Assembly (NCBI RefSeq): GCF_946886695.1 | Contig: NZ_CAMPJD010000045.1 | Span: 1-42,257, forward strand | Source of the DNA: an uncultured Pseudoxanthomonas sp. | Lineage (GTDB): Bacteria; Pseudomonadota; Gammaproteobacteria; Xanthomonadales; Xanthomonadaceae | DNA length: 42,257 nt | Direction: 5' to 3' | Shown here: positions 7,702-16,222 of the stretch, in pieces | Layout of the letters: each line of letters begins with the position of its first letter | How positions within the stretch are numbered: position 1 is the stretch's first letter | Position numbers and translations under genes: made by a program | Notes under the pieces: model-generated | What the model was told of the DNA's origin: nothing | The model's database searches: none | Seen by the model: the letters and a program-made list of their open reading frames with translations, nothing else

Positions 7702-8853
7702 TCAGGCCTTGTGCGGGGTGGCCAGGTATTCGGCGCTCTGCATCTCGATCAGGCGCGAAGCGGTGCGCTCGAACGCGCCCTGCAGGCGCGTGCCGGTGTA
7801 CAACGCCGTGGGCGCTTCCGTCGCGGTGCAGACCAGATTGACGTGGCGGTCGTACAGCTCGTCGACCAGGTTGACGAAGCGGCGCGCGGCATCTTCATTC
7901 AGCGCATCGAAGCGCGGGATGTCGCCGAGCAGCAGGGTATTGAACTCGTGCGCGATCTCGATGTAGTCCGTGGTGCCGCGTGGACCTTCGCACAGCGCGC
8001 CGAAGTCGAACCAGGCGATGCTCCTACCGCGCCCGCGCACCGGGATCTTGCGGCTGTCGATCTCGATGTTGCCCCCGTGCGCCGCTTCGCCGCCGCTGAG
8101 TTCGCGCCAGCGCATCGCCAGCCAGTCGTCGGCCGCGCCATCCAGCGGCGTGCGGTACACCGGCGAACGGGTCAGCGCGCGCAGGCGGTAGTCCTCCTGC
8201 CCATCCGAACGCAGTACCACGCAATGCTGCTGCAGAAGGTCGATGGCCGGCAGGAAGCCCGCGCGCTGCAGGCCGTCCCGGTACAGGTTCTGCGGCGCGG
8301 TGTTGGAGGTCGTCACCAGGGTGATGCCTTCGGCGAACATGCGCTCCAGCAGGCGCGCCAGCAGCATCGCATCGCCGATGTCGGTGACGAAGAACTCGTC
8401 CAGCACCAGCACGCGCAGCTTGCCGCGGACTTCACGCACGATCTTCGCCAGCGGATCGCTCTCGCCGGCGTGCAGGCGCAGGCGTTCGTGCACGCCGCGC
8501 ATGAAGCGGTGGAAGTGGGTGCGGTACTTGCCCCCGCCTTCGCCATGCGCCTTGTTCTGCGAGACCGAATAGGTGGGCAGCGGCAGGTTGTCGTAGAAAA
8601 GGTCCACCAGGAAGGTCTTGCCGCGACCGACCTCGCCCCAGTAGTACAGCCCCTTGACGGTTTCCGGTGGCTTGCCGAACAGCCTGCCCAACAGGCCGGG
8701 CGACGCCGGCTCCGCCAGCAACGCTGCATGGATGCGGTCGAGCTCGGCCAGCGCGGGATGTTGCGCCGGGTCGTCCTGCCATTGGCCTTCCGAAGCGCCG
8801 CGCGCGTAGACCTGCGACGGCGTGGATGCCGCCCCCCGTGCGTCGTCCCCCAT
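7702..8853 (-). CDS. zapE: Cell division ATPase ZapE (AFG1 family)
   Basis: The 383-residue AAA-type ATPase has Walker A GEVGRGKTF around residue 75, Walker B VLVLDEFF, and the AFG1-family block EIAHEFNTLL followed by the DLYDRHVNLV-type C-terminal region (here ELYDRHVNLV). ZapE is known to modulate the FtsZ ring in gammaproteobacteria, and mitochondrial AFG1 acts in protein quality control. The ATG at 8853 overlaps the stop of the upstream hydrolase gene (TGATG), so it is translationally coupled; the longer open frame upstream is a shadow. Length is normal for the family. Confidence 0.93.
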   Translation of the reverse strand: MGDDARGAASTPSQVYARGASEGQWQDDPAQHPALAELDRIHAALLAEPASPGLLGRLFGKPPETVKGLYYWGEVGRGKTFLVDLFYDNLPLPTYSVSQNKAHGEGGGKYRTHFHRFMRGVHERLRLHAGESDPLAKIVREVRGKLRVLVLDEFFVTDIGDAMLLARLLERMFAEGITLVTTSNTAPQNLYRDGLQRAGFLPAIDLLQQHCVVLRSDGQEDYRLRALTRSPVYRTPLDGAADDWLAMRWRELSGGEAAHGGNIEIDSRKIPVRGRGRSIAWFDFGALCEGPRGTTDYIEIAHEFNTLLLGDIPRFDALNEDAARRFVNLVDELYDRHVNLVCTATEAPTALYTGTRLQGAFERTASRLIEMQSAEYLATPHKA

Positions 8854-9512
8854 CACGCCGGCACGTAGGCTTTCATCGCATGCTTGATGGCGCCGCGCAG
8901 GTCCATCAGCTTGCGGTGGAAGAAGTGGCTGGTTTCCGGCATGCGGATCAGTTCCGGCGGCTGCTTCAGCGAATCGATCCAGTCGTACACCGCCTGCGGT
9001 TCGACGATCTCGTCCTCCTCGCCCTGGATCACCAGCCACGGGCAAGCCGGTGGCGTGATCGCCTTGAAATCCCAGCGCCCGGCGGGCGGCGCGATCGACA
9101 CCAGCGCATCGGGCTGCAGTGCGTCGGTGGCGCGCAGCGATACATAGGCGCCGAAGCTGAAACCGGCCAGCCACAGCTGCGTGCCGGGCCGCTTATCGCG
9201 TATCCACTGCACCACGGCGCGCAGGTCGTCGACCTCGCCATCGCCCTGGTCGAACAAGCCGGCGGACGCCCCGGTGCCGCGGAAGTTGAAGCGCACCGTC
9301 ACCGCGCCGAGTTCGCGCAGGCTGCGTGCCGTCATCACCACGACCTTGTTGTGCATCGTGCCGCCCTCGGTGGGCAGCGGATGACAGATCACGGCGGTGA
9401 CCGGCTTCACCGGTTCGCCGTCCTCGGGCCAGTCGACGTGGGCCTCCAGCGGGCCCTCGGGGCCTGCCAGCGTGATCGGACCGGACGCGGTGGGGAATGC
9501 AGGTGCGTTCAT
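8853..9512 (-). CDS. Cytoplasmic alpha/beta hydrolase
   Basis: The protein has 219 residues. It shows the family pattern CHPLPTEGGTMHNKVV near the N terminus, the nucleophile elbow GFSFGAY, an acid region EEDEIV and the late catalytic His in TSHFFH. It resembles the conserved proteobacterial alpha/beta hydrolases often called CocE/NonD-related. The substrate is unknown. No signal peptide is present. The start at 9512 places the family's N terminus first; an extension to 9566 is unsupported. It overlaps the zapE start by one base. Confidence 0.82.
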   Translation of the reverse strand: MNAPAFPTASGPITLAGPEGPLEAHVDWPEDGEPVKPVTAVICHPLPTEGGTMHNKVVVMTARSLRELGAVTVRFNFRGTGASAGLFDQGDGEVDDLRAVVQWIRDKRPGTQLWLAGFSFGAYVSLRATDALQPDALVSIAPPAGRWDFKAITPPACPWLVIQGEEDEIVEPQAVYDWIDSLKQPPELIRMPETSHFFHRKLMDLRGAIKHAMKAYVPA

Positions 9513-9578
9513 GCCGACATGATAAGCCCAGAGCCACGCAGGGCTGCGGACGGCGCGTGCCGGCACGTCGCGGCGGGA

Positions 9579-10121
9579 TCAGCCCGGCGTGGTACGCGGA
9601 TCGCGCAGGCCGGCCATGGCGACCATCAGGATGGCGTGGATCTCGTCCAGATCCGGATTCGAATACGCCCACCCGTCGCCGTGCGCATCCTCCAGCGGGC
9701 CGGCTCCGTCGTCCCACGAGGCGACCGCGAGCGGGTCGTGCTGCTGGACCCACCACAGGTTGCCGGAAGGATCCTGGAAGCGCGCCAGGGTGTCGCCGAA
9801 GAACGGCGTCGGTCGCGTCACCACCTGCGCACCGTGTTGCACGGCATGCACCAGGGTCGCGGCCGCATCCGCCACGTAGACGCGTGTCAGTGCCGGCGTG
9901 AACGGCCAGTCCGGCTTGCGGTCGGCAAGGGTCAGCAGCGCGTCGCCGATGCGCAGTTCGGCGTGCAGGATCAGGCCGTCGGCATCCTGCGTGCGCGCTT
10001 CGGGGACTTCTTCCGCGCCGAAGACATCGACAAGAAACGCGATCAGGTCGCTGGCGCGATCGGTGATCAGGAACGGGTTGACCGTGTTCGAACCGGCGGG
10101 AACCGGGATCGTGCGTGCCAT
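9579..10121 (-). CDS. VOC-family (glyoxalase/bleomycin-resistance fold) protein
   Basis: This 180-residue protein has the YycE/PhnB-like VOC layout: VNPFLITDRASDLIAFLVDVFG near the N terminus, a middle part with the GDALLTLAD strand, and the final FGDTLARFQDPSGNLWWVQ strand typical of this fold. An acidic tail of about 45 residues extends past the domain. VOC proteins bind metal and small substrates; the exact reaction cannot be inferred. The start at 10121 was chosen over a far longer open frame that covers the opposite-strand transporter. It lies 66 bp upstream of the hydrolase gene and may head that operon. Confidence 0.8.
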   Translation of the reverse strand: MARTIPVPAGSNTVNPFLITDRASDLIAFLVDVFGAEEVPEARTQDADGLILHAELRIGDALLTLADRKPDWPFTPALTRVYVADAAATLVHAVQHGAQVVTRPTPFFGDTLARFQDPSGNLWWVQQHDPLAVASWDDGAGPLEDAHGDGWAYSNPDLDEIHAILMVAMAGLRDPRTTPG

Positions 10122-10286
10122 GGGCGTGCTTCCATCCGGGAGGGAAGCGTGATGGTTGCCCGCATCGCGGTCAGGCGCGGCCCGCGATGCGGCGCCTGCG
10201 GAATGCATGGGCATCGACGAAAGGCGCAGGCGCGCCGGCAAGCGCCTGTGCGATCCTGCACGCCCCCACGCATTGCCCCGGTGTCC

Positions 10287-11204
10287 ATGGCATTCGATGC
10301 CTTCGCCCTGATCCTCACCATGCTGGCGCTCGGCATGGTGTTCGCGCGCCTGCGCGTGTTCCCCGACAACGCGGCGGATGTGCTGAATCGCGTGGTGCTG
10401 TACGTCTGCCTGCCCGCCGCCGTGCTGACCTACGTGCCACGCCTGCACGTGGACGCCTCGCTGCTGGGCGTGATCGCCACGCCGTGGGTGCTGACCGTCG
10501 TCACCGTGGCGCTGGTCGCGCTGGCCACGCGCATCTTCGGGTTCCGCCGCGACGAGCACGCCGTGCTGTTGCTGTGCGTGGCGCTGTGCAACAGCAGCTT
10601 CATCGGTTATCCGATGGTGCGTGCGCTGCTGGGCGAACACGCGCTGCCCTACGCGGTGGTCTACGACCAGTTCGGCACCTTCGTGCTGTTGTCCACCTTC
10701 GGCCTGTACGTGCTGGCGCGCTACGGCGGCGACGCGCCACCGACCGCACGCGAGATCGGCCTGCGCATCGTGAAGTTCCCGCCGGTGTGGGCGCTGCTGT
10801 TCGGCCTGACCCTGATGCCGGAGCAGCCACCGGCCTGGATCGCGTCCGCATTGCAGAAGCTCGCCGACGCGCTGTTGCCGCTGGTGATGCTGGCGGTGGG
10901 CCTGACCATCCAGCTGAAGCTGCCGCGCGATGAAGTGAAGCCGCTGGCGGTGGGCCTGCTGCTGCGGCTCATCGTCATGCCGGCGCTCGCGCTGCCGTTG
11001 TCGCTCGCCTTCGGCATGACCGGCGAGATGCTGCAGGCCAACGTGCTGGAGTCGGCCATGCCCACCATGATCACCGCTGCCGCCCTCGCGATCTCGCACC
11101 AGCTGGCCCCGCGCCTGGCCGCCGCACTGGTGGGCTACGGCATCCTGCTGTCGCTGGTGACGCTGCCGATGTGGGCGTGGGTGGTGGGAAGCCTCGTTGC
11201 ATAG
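10287..11204 (+). CDS. AEC-family membrane transporter (auxin efflux carrier type)
   Basis: The 305-residue protein is almost entirely membrane helices, about ten, in two halves separated by a short loop near DAPPTAREIG. This is the bile acid/auxin carrier (AEC) fold. The N-terminal CLPAAVLTYV and LCNSSFIGYP segments match conserved unwound-helix regions of the family. AEC transporters move small organic acids or malonate-like anions; the substrate here is unknown. It is transcribed divergently from the VOC gene, with 165 bp between. Confidence 0.85.
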   Translation: MAFDAFALILTMLALGMVFARLRVFPDNAADVLNRVVLYVCLPAAVLTYVPRLHVDASLLGVIATPWVLTVVTVALVALATRIFGFRRDEHAVLLLCVALCNSSFIGYPMVRALLGEHALPYAVVYDQFGTFVLLSTFGLYVLARYGGDAPPTAREIGLRIVKFPPVWALLFGLTLMPEQPPAWIASALQKLADALLPLVMLAVGLTIQLKLPRDEVKPLAVGLLLRLIVMPALALPLSLAFGMTGEMLQANVLESAMPTMITAAALAISHQLAPRLAAALVGYGILLSLVTLPMWAWVVGSLVA

Positions 11205-11269
11205 CCCGCCGCTGGCGCGCGGTGCGGCGTTCATGCGAACGTGGGCGCAGTTCCCGACAGGAGTGGGCA

Positions 11270-12421
11270 ATGCGCAAGGCAATGCAGGCGGGCACGTGGT
11301 TGGTGTTGATGGCATCCGTGTTCGCATCATCATCGCCGTCGTTCGCGCAGGAGGGTCCGCCGCCGGAGGTACCGGGCCGGGTCGAATCCGATCCGCAGCT
11401 GGCGGCCGCCAGCAAGGCCTGGCACGACGCATGGCGTGCCAACATCGAAGCGCATCTGCGCACCGTCGCCGCGCACGGCACGCCGCGTGACCTGTTGGTC
11501 GCCGGCTGGCTGTGGCCAAGGAGTGGCGAGAATGCGGACATCCAGGCGCGTGCCTGGGCCCAGTCCGGTGCATGGATCGAGGCCGCCTACGCCGCGTCCA
11601 AGGGCGACGATCCGCTGGTGGACTGGGCGCTGCTGGACGCCTGCGCGACTAACAACACCAGCTGCGACCGCGGGCTGTTGCTGCAACGCCTGATGGCCGC
11701 CGATCCGGGCAACGCCGAACTCCTGCTCACCGCCTACCACGACGCCGTCCAGCGCAAGGACATGCCCGCCGCCGAGCGGCACTGGCAGGCGGCCGCCAAC
11801 GCGACCCACTACCGCGCGCACTTCAACGACGTCGGCCTGCTGATGGCCACGACGCTGCGGCAGGTGCCGGCGCCGCCGCTCGATCCCGCGCTGGCGGTCG
11901 CCATCGGCGAGGACTTCGGGATCGATCGGGCCGTCACGCCGCAGGACATGGCGGACGTCGCGGTGATGGCCATCAATGCGGCCATCGCGATCCCGACTCT
12001 GCATCCGATCACGCAGCGGTGCCGCGCACAGGTCGGTGCGTTGCCGGCCGACGCACGCGCCGCCTGCAAGCGGATCTACACGCTGCTGGCCGCCGATGGC
12101 TCGATCGTGATCGGTCCGGCCATCGCGCTGCCCCAGCTGGTGCAGTGGGCCGACGGCGATGTCGAACGCGACACTTCGCGTGAGCGCCTGCGCCGCTTCG
12201 CGTGGGTGTATGAAAACGTCATGCAGCTGTACCAGCGTCCTTCGACCGCGCGACACCTGCCGGGCGACTACGTCGATGTGTTCCTGCGTGATGGCGAACT
12301 CGCCGCCATGCGCCACCAGTTGCAGGCCAACGGCGTCGCGGGCGAGCCGCCTGCTGACTGGTTGCCGGACAACCCGGACTATCGCGCCTTGCTGACCGGC
12401 AACCCGCCAACCGCGCCCTGA
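11270..12421 (+). CDS. Exported protein of unknown function
   Basis: This 383-residue protein has a signal peptide (about 1-26, ending SPSFAQ) and a mature part rich in Ala, Trp and acidic residues, with alpha-helical, repeat-like character around 60-200 (AAYHDAVQRKDMPAAERHW and similar). That could be a divergent tetratricopeptide-like solenoid. Cysteines in DACATNNTSCD may form a disulfide. I recognise no catalytic motif. A good ribosome site (ACAGGAGT) precedes the ATG at 11270. Xanthomonads carry comparable hypothetical periplasmic proteins. Confidence 0.75.
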   Translation: MRKAMQAGTWLVLMASVFASSSPSFAQEGPPPEVPGRVESDPQLAAASKAWHDAWRANIEAHLRTVAAHGTPRDLLVAGWLWPRSGENADIQARAWAQSGAWIEAAYAASKGDDPLVDWALLDACATNNTSCDRGLLLQRLMAADPGNAELLLTAYHDAVQRKDMPAAERHWQAAANATHYRAHFNDVGLLMATTLRQVPAPPLDPALAVAIGEDFGIDRAVTPQDMADVAVMAINAAIAIPTLHPITQRCRAQVGALPADARAACKRIYTLLAADGSIVIGPAIALPQLVQWADGDVERDTSRERLRRFAWVYENVMQLYQRPSTARHLPGDYVDVFLRDGELAAMRHQLQANGVAGEPPADWLPDNPDYRALLTGNPPTAP

Positions 12422-12479
12422 CCGCCTTCGCATCGCGTTGACCTGGCCGATGGAAGCATCGGCGCAGGAGGATCACGCC

Positions 12480-12950
12480 ATGTTCGATGGATGGGAAATG
12501 CAGGCGGCGGTGGTCGCACGCATCGCGTTCGCCATGCTGCTGGGCGGTGTCATCGGCCTGGAGCGCGAGATGAAGGACCGGCCGGCCGGCTTCCGCACGC
12601 ACACGCTGGTGGCCGGTGCGGCGGCCATGCTTACCGGCATGGGCGACATGATGCTGGCGCAGGCGCAGCACGACCATGACGGTCGCGTGCAGATCGATCC
12701 GTTCCGGTTGGTGGAAGCGGTGATCGCCGGTGTCGCCTTCATCGGTGCCGGCACCATGATCGCGCATCGCGGCCGCGTGGTCGCCGGCATCACCACGGCG
12801 GCATCGCTCTTGATGGTGGCCGTGATCGGCGTGGCGGTCGGCTTCGGCCATGGTTGGCTGGCCCTGCTGGCCACGCTGCTGACCCTTGCGGTGCTGTCGG
12901 TGCTCGCGTGGCTGGAGCGTCGCGTGACGCGGCGCGATGACGCAGGCTAG
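12480..12950 (+). CDS. MgtC/SapB family inner-membrane protein
   Basis: The 156-residue protein has the MgtC hallmark at the N terminus (LLGGVIGLEREMKDRPAGF, then RTHTLV) and four to five membrane helices. Relatives affect magnesium homeostasis and membrane ATPase activity, mainly in low-magnesium or intracellular life. It lacks the long cytosolic C-terminal domain of Salmonella MgtC, like the short SapB-type members. A strong ribosome site (GCAGGAGGATCA) precedes the ATG at 12480, which decides the start against one at 12438. It ends convergently with the MocR gene. Confidence 0.88.
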   Translation: MFDGWEMQAAVVARIAFAMLLGGVIGLEREMKDRPAGFRTHTLVAGAAAMLTGMGDMMLAQAQHDHDGRVQIDPFRLVEAVIAGVAFIGAGTMIAHRGRVVAGITTAASLLMVAVIGVAVGFGHGWLALLATLLTLAVLSVLAWLERRVTRRDDAG

Positions 12951-12952
12951 CG

Positions 12953-12978
12953 GTCAGGTATCGCGAAGCTCGCCTGAC
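12953..12978. terminator. Weak hairpin in the convergent gap
   Basis: GTCAGG at 12953-12958 can pair with CCTGAC at 12973-12978, with an inner GCGA/TCGC stem. It lies between the convergent mgtC-like and mocR-like genes. There is no T-run on either side, so a factor-independent terminator is uncertain. Confidence 0.3.
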
Positions 12979-12994
12979 AGCGCGATGGCGACCA

Positions 12995-14446
12995 TCACGC
13001 GATCAGTCGCCGCGTGGTGTTGCGACGGTGCCCGGTATCGCGGGCACTCGCCGACCACGCCTCGGCTATGATCCGGACCGCCTGCACCAGCTGCGCTTCC
13101 GGCTTGGCGTATGGAATCCGCAACCAGGTGTCGGCGCCACCTTCCACGCTGAAGACGGGGCCCGGCGCCAGATAGACGCCCTTGCGCTCCACGTCGGCGG
13201 CCAGTTGCGTGGCGCTGCCGTGCGGCATCCGGACCCATAACGTCAGGCCGCCGTCGGGCAGGCGGAAACACCACCCGGGCAGGTGCTCATGCAGTGCCTG
13301 CGCCAGCGCGTCGCGCCGTTGCCGCAGCTGCGTGCGCCGGGTGGCGAGCGCGCCGTCCGCCTCCAGCATTTCCGCGACCACCAGCTGGTCGAACAGGGAG
13401 CTGCCCAGGTCCATCTGTACGCGCGCGGCGATGATGCGGTCGACCGCCGGCCGCGGTGCACGGATCCAGCCCACGCGCAGGCCGCCCCAGCACAGCTTCG
13501 ATGCACTGCCGATGGTGAAGGCATCCGCCGCATGTGCGGCGAACGGCGCGGGCATGGGTTCGTCCGACAGGCAGGTCGATTGCAGCGTCTCGTCGATGAT
13601 CGCAGTGGTCCGTGTCGCCTGCAGCGCGGCGGCGTAGCGGGCACGCTGGCTGTCGCGCATCAGGAAGCCGGTGGGGTTCTGGAAATCCGGAATCAGGTAG
13701 GCCGCGCGTGGCGATGTCTGCCTGAGCGTGGCCTCGATGGCCGCCAGGTCCCAGCCTTCGTCGCCGAGCGGATCGGCCATCGGGGCGGTCACCAGGCGGC
13801 CACCGCCCAGTCGCAGCGCTTCGATCGCGTTCGAGTACACCGGGGACTCGATCATGATGCGGTCGCCGGGTCGCGACAGTGCGCGCGCGATGATGGCGAT
13901 GGCCGACAGCGCCCCCGAGGTGATCACGATCTGCTCCGGCGCGGTGGGCAGTCCCCGTCGCACGTACGATGCCGCGATGAGCGCGCGCAGCACCGGCAGG
14001 CCCGAAGGCAGGTAGCCGTCGCTGGCCAGGTAGGCCGGCAGCGCGGCCATGGCGCGCTCGTAGGCCGCGGCGACGCCGGGCGTGGCCGCACCGGCGGCGC
14101 AGTTGAGATCGATCACGCCTTCCGTCGACGACGCCGTGCCGAGGGCATGCAGGGCATGGTCGTGTGCGCGCCGGCGGTCGAGCGGCACGGCCGCGTACGT
14201 GCCGGCCCCTTGGCGGGCGGTGGCGAATCCGGCCGCGACCAGGTCCGCGTAGGCCCGGGTGACGGTATTGCGGGACACGCCCAGCACCTGGGTGACGGCG
14301 CGCTCGCTGGGCAGGCGGGTGCCGAGCGGGATGCGGCCATCGCCGATCAATTCCTCCAGCGCCTTGCGCAGGCCCCGGTAGGCCGGGGTGCGCGGGAAGT
14401 CACCCACGAGGGTGGCGAGGTGGTCTGGTGCCAGTGATCTGTCCAT
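12995..14446 (-). CDS. MocR-type PLP-binding transcription regulator (YczR-like)
   Basis: The 483-residue protein fuses an N-terminal GntR-type winged helix (about 20-90; PSERAVTQVLGVSRNTV) to an aminotransferase fold. The PLP-lysine motif GSASKLCWGG and the cofactor motif DFQNPTG are present, so PLP binding is likely. It is divergent from a yczE gene. YczR-like MocR proteins are known to sit next to and control yczE, which supports that assignment. The expected effector is PLP. The two start codons lie 60 bp apart within a palindrome (separate entry). Confidence 0.9.
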   Translation of the reverse strand: MDRSLAPDHLATLVGDFPRTPAYRGLRKALEELIGDGRIPLGTRLPSERAVTQVLGVSRNTVTRAYADLVAAGFATARQGAGTYAAVPLDRRRAHDHALHALGTASSTEGVIDLNCAAGAATPGVAAAYERAMAALPAYLASDGYLPSGLPVLRALIAASYVRRGLPTAPEQIVITSGALSAIAIIARALSRPGDRIMIESPVYSNAIEALRLGGGRLVTAPMADPLGDEGWDLAAIEATLRQTSPRAAYLIPDFQNPTGFLMRDSQRARYAAALQATRTTAIIDETLQSTCLSDEPMPAPFAAHAADAFTIGSASKLCWGGLRVGWIRAPRPAVDRIIAARVQMDLGSSLFDQLVVAEMLEADGALATRRTQLRQRRDALAQALHEHLPGWCFRLPDGGLTLWVRMPHGSATQLAADVERKGVYLAPGPVFSVEGGADTWLRIPYAKPEAQLVQAVRIIAEAWSASARDTGHRRNTTRRLIA

Positions 14447-14509
14447 GGGGCCACTATCGCAGGATTGGCTCTATCAGAAAGAGCCAATTGCAACGATGGT
14501 GGCCCCATG
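14444..14509. promoter_or_regulatory. Nested palindrome in the divergent mocR-yczE gap
   Basis: An outer 11-bp inverted repeat, CATGGGGCCAC at 14444-14454 and GTGGCCCCATG at 14499-14509, contains both start codons. An inner 8-bp inverted repeat, ATTGGCTC at 14464-14471 and GAGCCAAT at 14481-14488, shares almost the same centre (about 14476). Both genes are therefore preceded by the same GTGGCCCC and lack an AGGAGG-like ribosome site. This is the likely operator region for the MocR protein; binding is inference. Confidence 0.65.
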
Positions 14510-15190
14510 AAACCGCTCACCTCTCCCCCCGGACTCGCCAATCTCGGACCGCTCGCGCAACTGAAAGCCGGCCGCCTGCCCGAACGCCTGCTGCGGCTGG
14601 GCGTGGGTCTGTGGCTGTATGGCCTGGCCATCGCACTGATGATCGAAGGGGCCGTCGGCGCATCGCCCTGGGATGTCTTTCACCTGGGCGTATCGCGGCA
14701 CGTGCCACTGTCCTTCGGCATGGTCATGGTGGTGACCGCCGTCGCTGTGTTGCTGGCCTGGATTCCCCTGCGCCAGATGCCCGGCCTGGGGACGGTGGCC
14801 AACACGCTGCTGCTGGGTCCATTCGCGGACCTCAACCTCGCCCTGCTCGGTACGCCAGAGAGCCTGCCCCTGCGCTGCGCCTACCTGCTGGCCGGCGTGG
14901 TGTTGTGCGCCCTCGCCACCGCGATGTACATCGGCGCGCAGCTGGGACCGGGTCCCCGCGATGGATTGATGACGGGACTCGCGCGTCGTACCGGCTGGTC
15001 GATCCGCAGTATCCGCACGCTGATCGAAGTCACCGTGTTGATCATCGGCATGCTGCTCGGTGGCGTCGCCGGTGTCGGCACCGTGCTGTTCGCGTTCGGC
15101 GTGGGCCCGCTGACCCAGTTCTTCCTGCGCTACCTGGTGGTGCCGCTGGAGGCGCCGAAGGCGGTCGCGCTCGGCGAGGAAACACCATGA
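14507..15190 (+). CDS. yczE: YczE-family membrane protein
   Basis: This 227-residue protein belongs to the YczE/YyaS/YitT-like membrane family, with about five to six helices and the conserved segments EGAVGASPWDVFHLG and IGAQLGPGPRDGLMTGL. Its biochemical role is not established, though in other bacteria it is the neighbour and regulatory target of YczR-type MocR regulators, as here. The start at 14507 was chosen because it sits in the symmetric GTGGCCCCATG; an earlier in-frame start at 14465 would lie inside the operator. It overlaps phzF by 4 bp. Confidence 0.85.
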   Translation: MKPLTSPPGLANLGPLAQLKAGRLPERLLRLGVGLWLYGLAIALMIEGAVGASPWDVFHLGVSRHVPLSFGMVMVVTAVAVLLAWIPLRQMPGLGTVANTLLLGPFADLNLALLGTPESLPLRCAYLLAGVVLCALATAMYIGAQLGPGPRDGLMTGLARRTGWSIRSIRTLIEVTVLIIGMLLGGVAGVGTVLFAFGVGPLTQFFLRYLVVPLEAPKAVALGEETP

Positions 15191-16029
15191 CCTCCGCCGT
15201 GCTGCGCTACAGCGCCTTCACCTCCGATCCGCAGGGCGGCAATCCCGCCGGCGTGGTGCTGGACGCGCGTGGCCTCGACGCCGCCGCCATGCAGCGCATC
15301 GCCACCGAGGTGGGCTATTCGGAAACCGCGTTCCTGCTGCCGCGCGCGGACGGGGATCTCGATGTGCGCTACTTCAGTCCGCTGGCCGAAGTGAGTTTCT
15401 GCGGGCACGCCACCATCGCGGCGATGGTCGCGCAGGCGCACGCACACGGTCCCGGCGATGTCCTGCTGCACACCCAGGCCGGACCCGTGCGGGTGACGGT
15501 CGATGCCGGTTTCGTCGCCACGCTGACCAGCGTCGCGCCGCGCATCGATGCGTTGTCGTCCGCCGATCTCGATGCATTGCTCGCGGCGCTGCGGTGGCGC
15601 CAAGAAGACCTCGATCCCACGTTGCCGCCCGGGCTGGCGTATGCAGGCGCATGGCATCCGGTTGTCGCCGCCGCCTCGCGCGCACGCCTGGCCGATCTGC
15701 ATTACGACTTCGATGCCCTCGCCGCGTTGATGGCAGCACGCGGCTGGACCACGATCAATCTGGTGTGGCGCGAGAACGCGCGCACGCTGCACGCGCGCAA
15801 TCCCTTCCCGCCCGGCGGTGTGGTGGAAGATCCGGCCACCGGCGCGGCCGCTGCTGCGCTGGGTGCGTATCTGGCGTCACAGGACCGGTTGCCCGACGAC
15901 CGCGGGTTCACCATCCACCAGGGGCACGATCTCGGACGGCCCAGTTTGTTGCGGGTGGGGGTGCCGGTGGATGTAAGCGAGGGGGTGCGGGTGAGTGGGA
16001 TGGCGGTGGAGATTGTGGTGGGGGATTGA
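15187..16029 (+). CDS. PhzF-family isomerase/epimerase
   Basis: The 280-residue protein shows the PhzF signatures: GNPAGVVL near residue 19, the catalytic glutamate in GYSETAFL, FSPLAEVSFCGHATIA, and EDPATGAAAAALGAYL in the second half. PhzF itself isomerises a phenazine precursor, but most family members are unassigned isomerases and there are no other phenazine genes here. Translational coupling to yczE (ATGA overlap) suggests joint control by the MocR regulator. PLP-related or small-acid metabolism is a reasonable guess only. Confidence 0.88.
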   Translation: MTSAVLRYSAFTSDPQGGNPAGVVLDARGLDAAAMQRIATEVGYSETAFLLPRADGDLDVRYFSPLAEVSFCGHATIAAMVAQAHAHGPGDVLLHTQAGPVRVTVDAGFVATLTSVAPRIDALSSADLDALLAALRWRQEDLDPTLPPGLAYAGAWHPVVAAASRARLADLHYDFDALAALMAARGWTTINLVWRENARTLHARNPFPPGGVVEDPATGAAAAALGAYLASQDRLPDDRGFTIHQGHDLGRPSLLRVGVPVDVSEGVRVSGMAVEIVVGD

Positions 16030-16147
16030 GTCGGCCGTTGCCTTGGGCTGGCAGTGATAGCACGCCGGTGAAGCATGCCTTTGGCGCTTGCTCGTCGTAT
16101 GTCCCGCCAGGCCTCCAAGATCCTTGTGCGGTGATGCATCGTCTGCC

Positions 16148-16220
16148 TTGACGCGTGCTGGGCAGGACGTGAACATCCGTGTTACCACCCCGGGGATGGG
16201 GCCTACTAGGCGCTAGCGCT
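16148..16220 (+). promoter_or_regulatory. Leader of cassette array 1 (promoter plus attI-like core)
   Basis: TTGACG at 16148-16153 and GAACAT at 16171-16176 are spaced 17 bp apart like a sigma-70 promoter. A CCCCGGGGATGGGG hairpin region follows, then GCCTACTAGGCGCTAGCG at 16201-16218, which resembles a pair of integrase-binding boxes (ideal form GCCTAAC...GTTAGGC). The first cassette ORF begins at 16223. The stretch aligns without gaps, at roughly 73% identity by eye, to 23989-24061 in front of the second array. Function as Pc promoter and attI is inference. Confidence 0.5.
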
Positions 16221-16222
16221 CA

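Noticed and set aside
8667..10286. Long plus-strand open frame leading into the AEC transporter
   Set aside because: Only the part after 10287 has membrane-transporter sequence; the upstream part is opposite zapE, the hydrolase and the VOC gene.
16030..16147. A small gene between phzF and array 1
   Set aside because: No frame with a plausible start, ribosome site or domain was found in these 118 bases.
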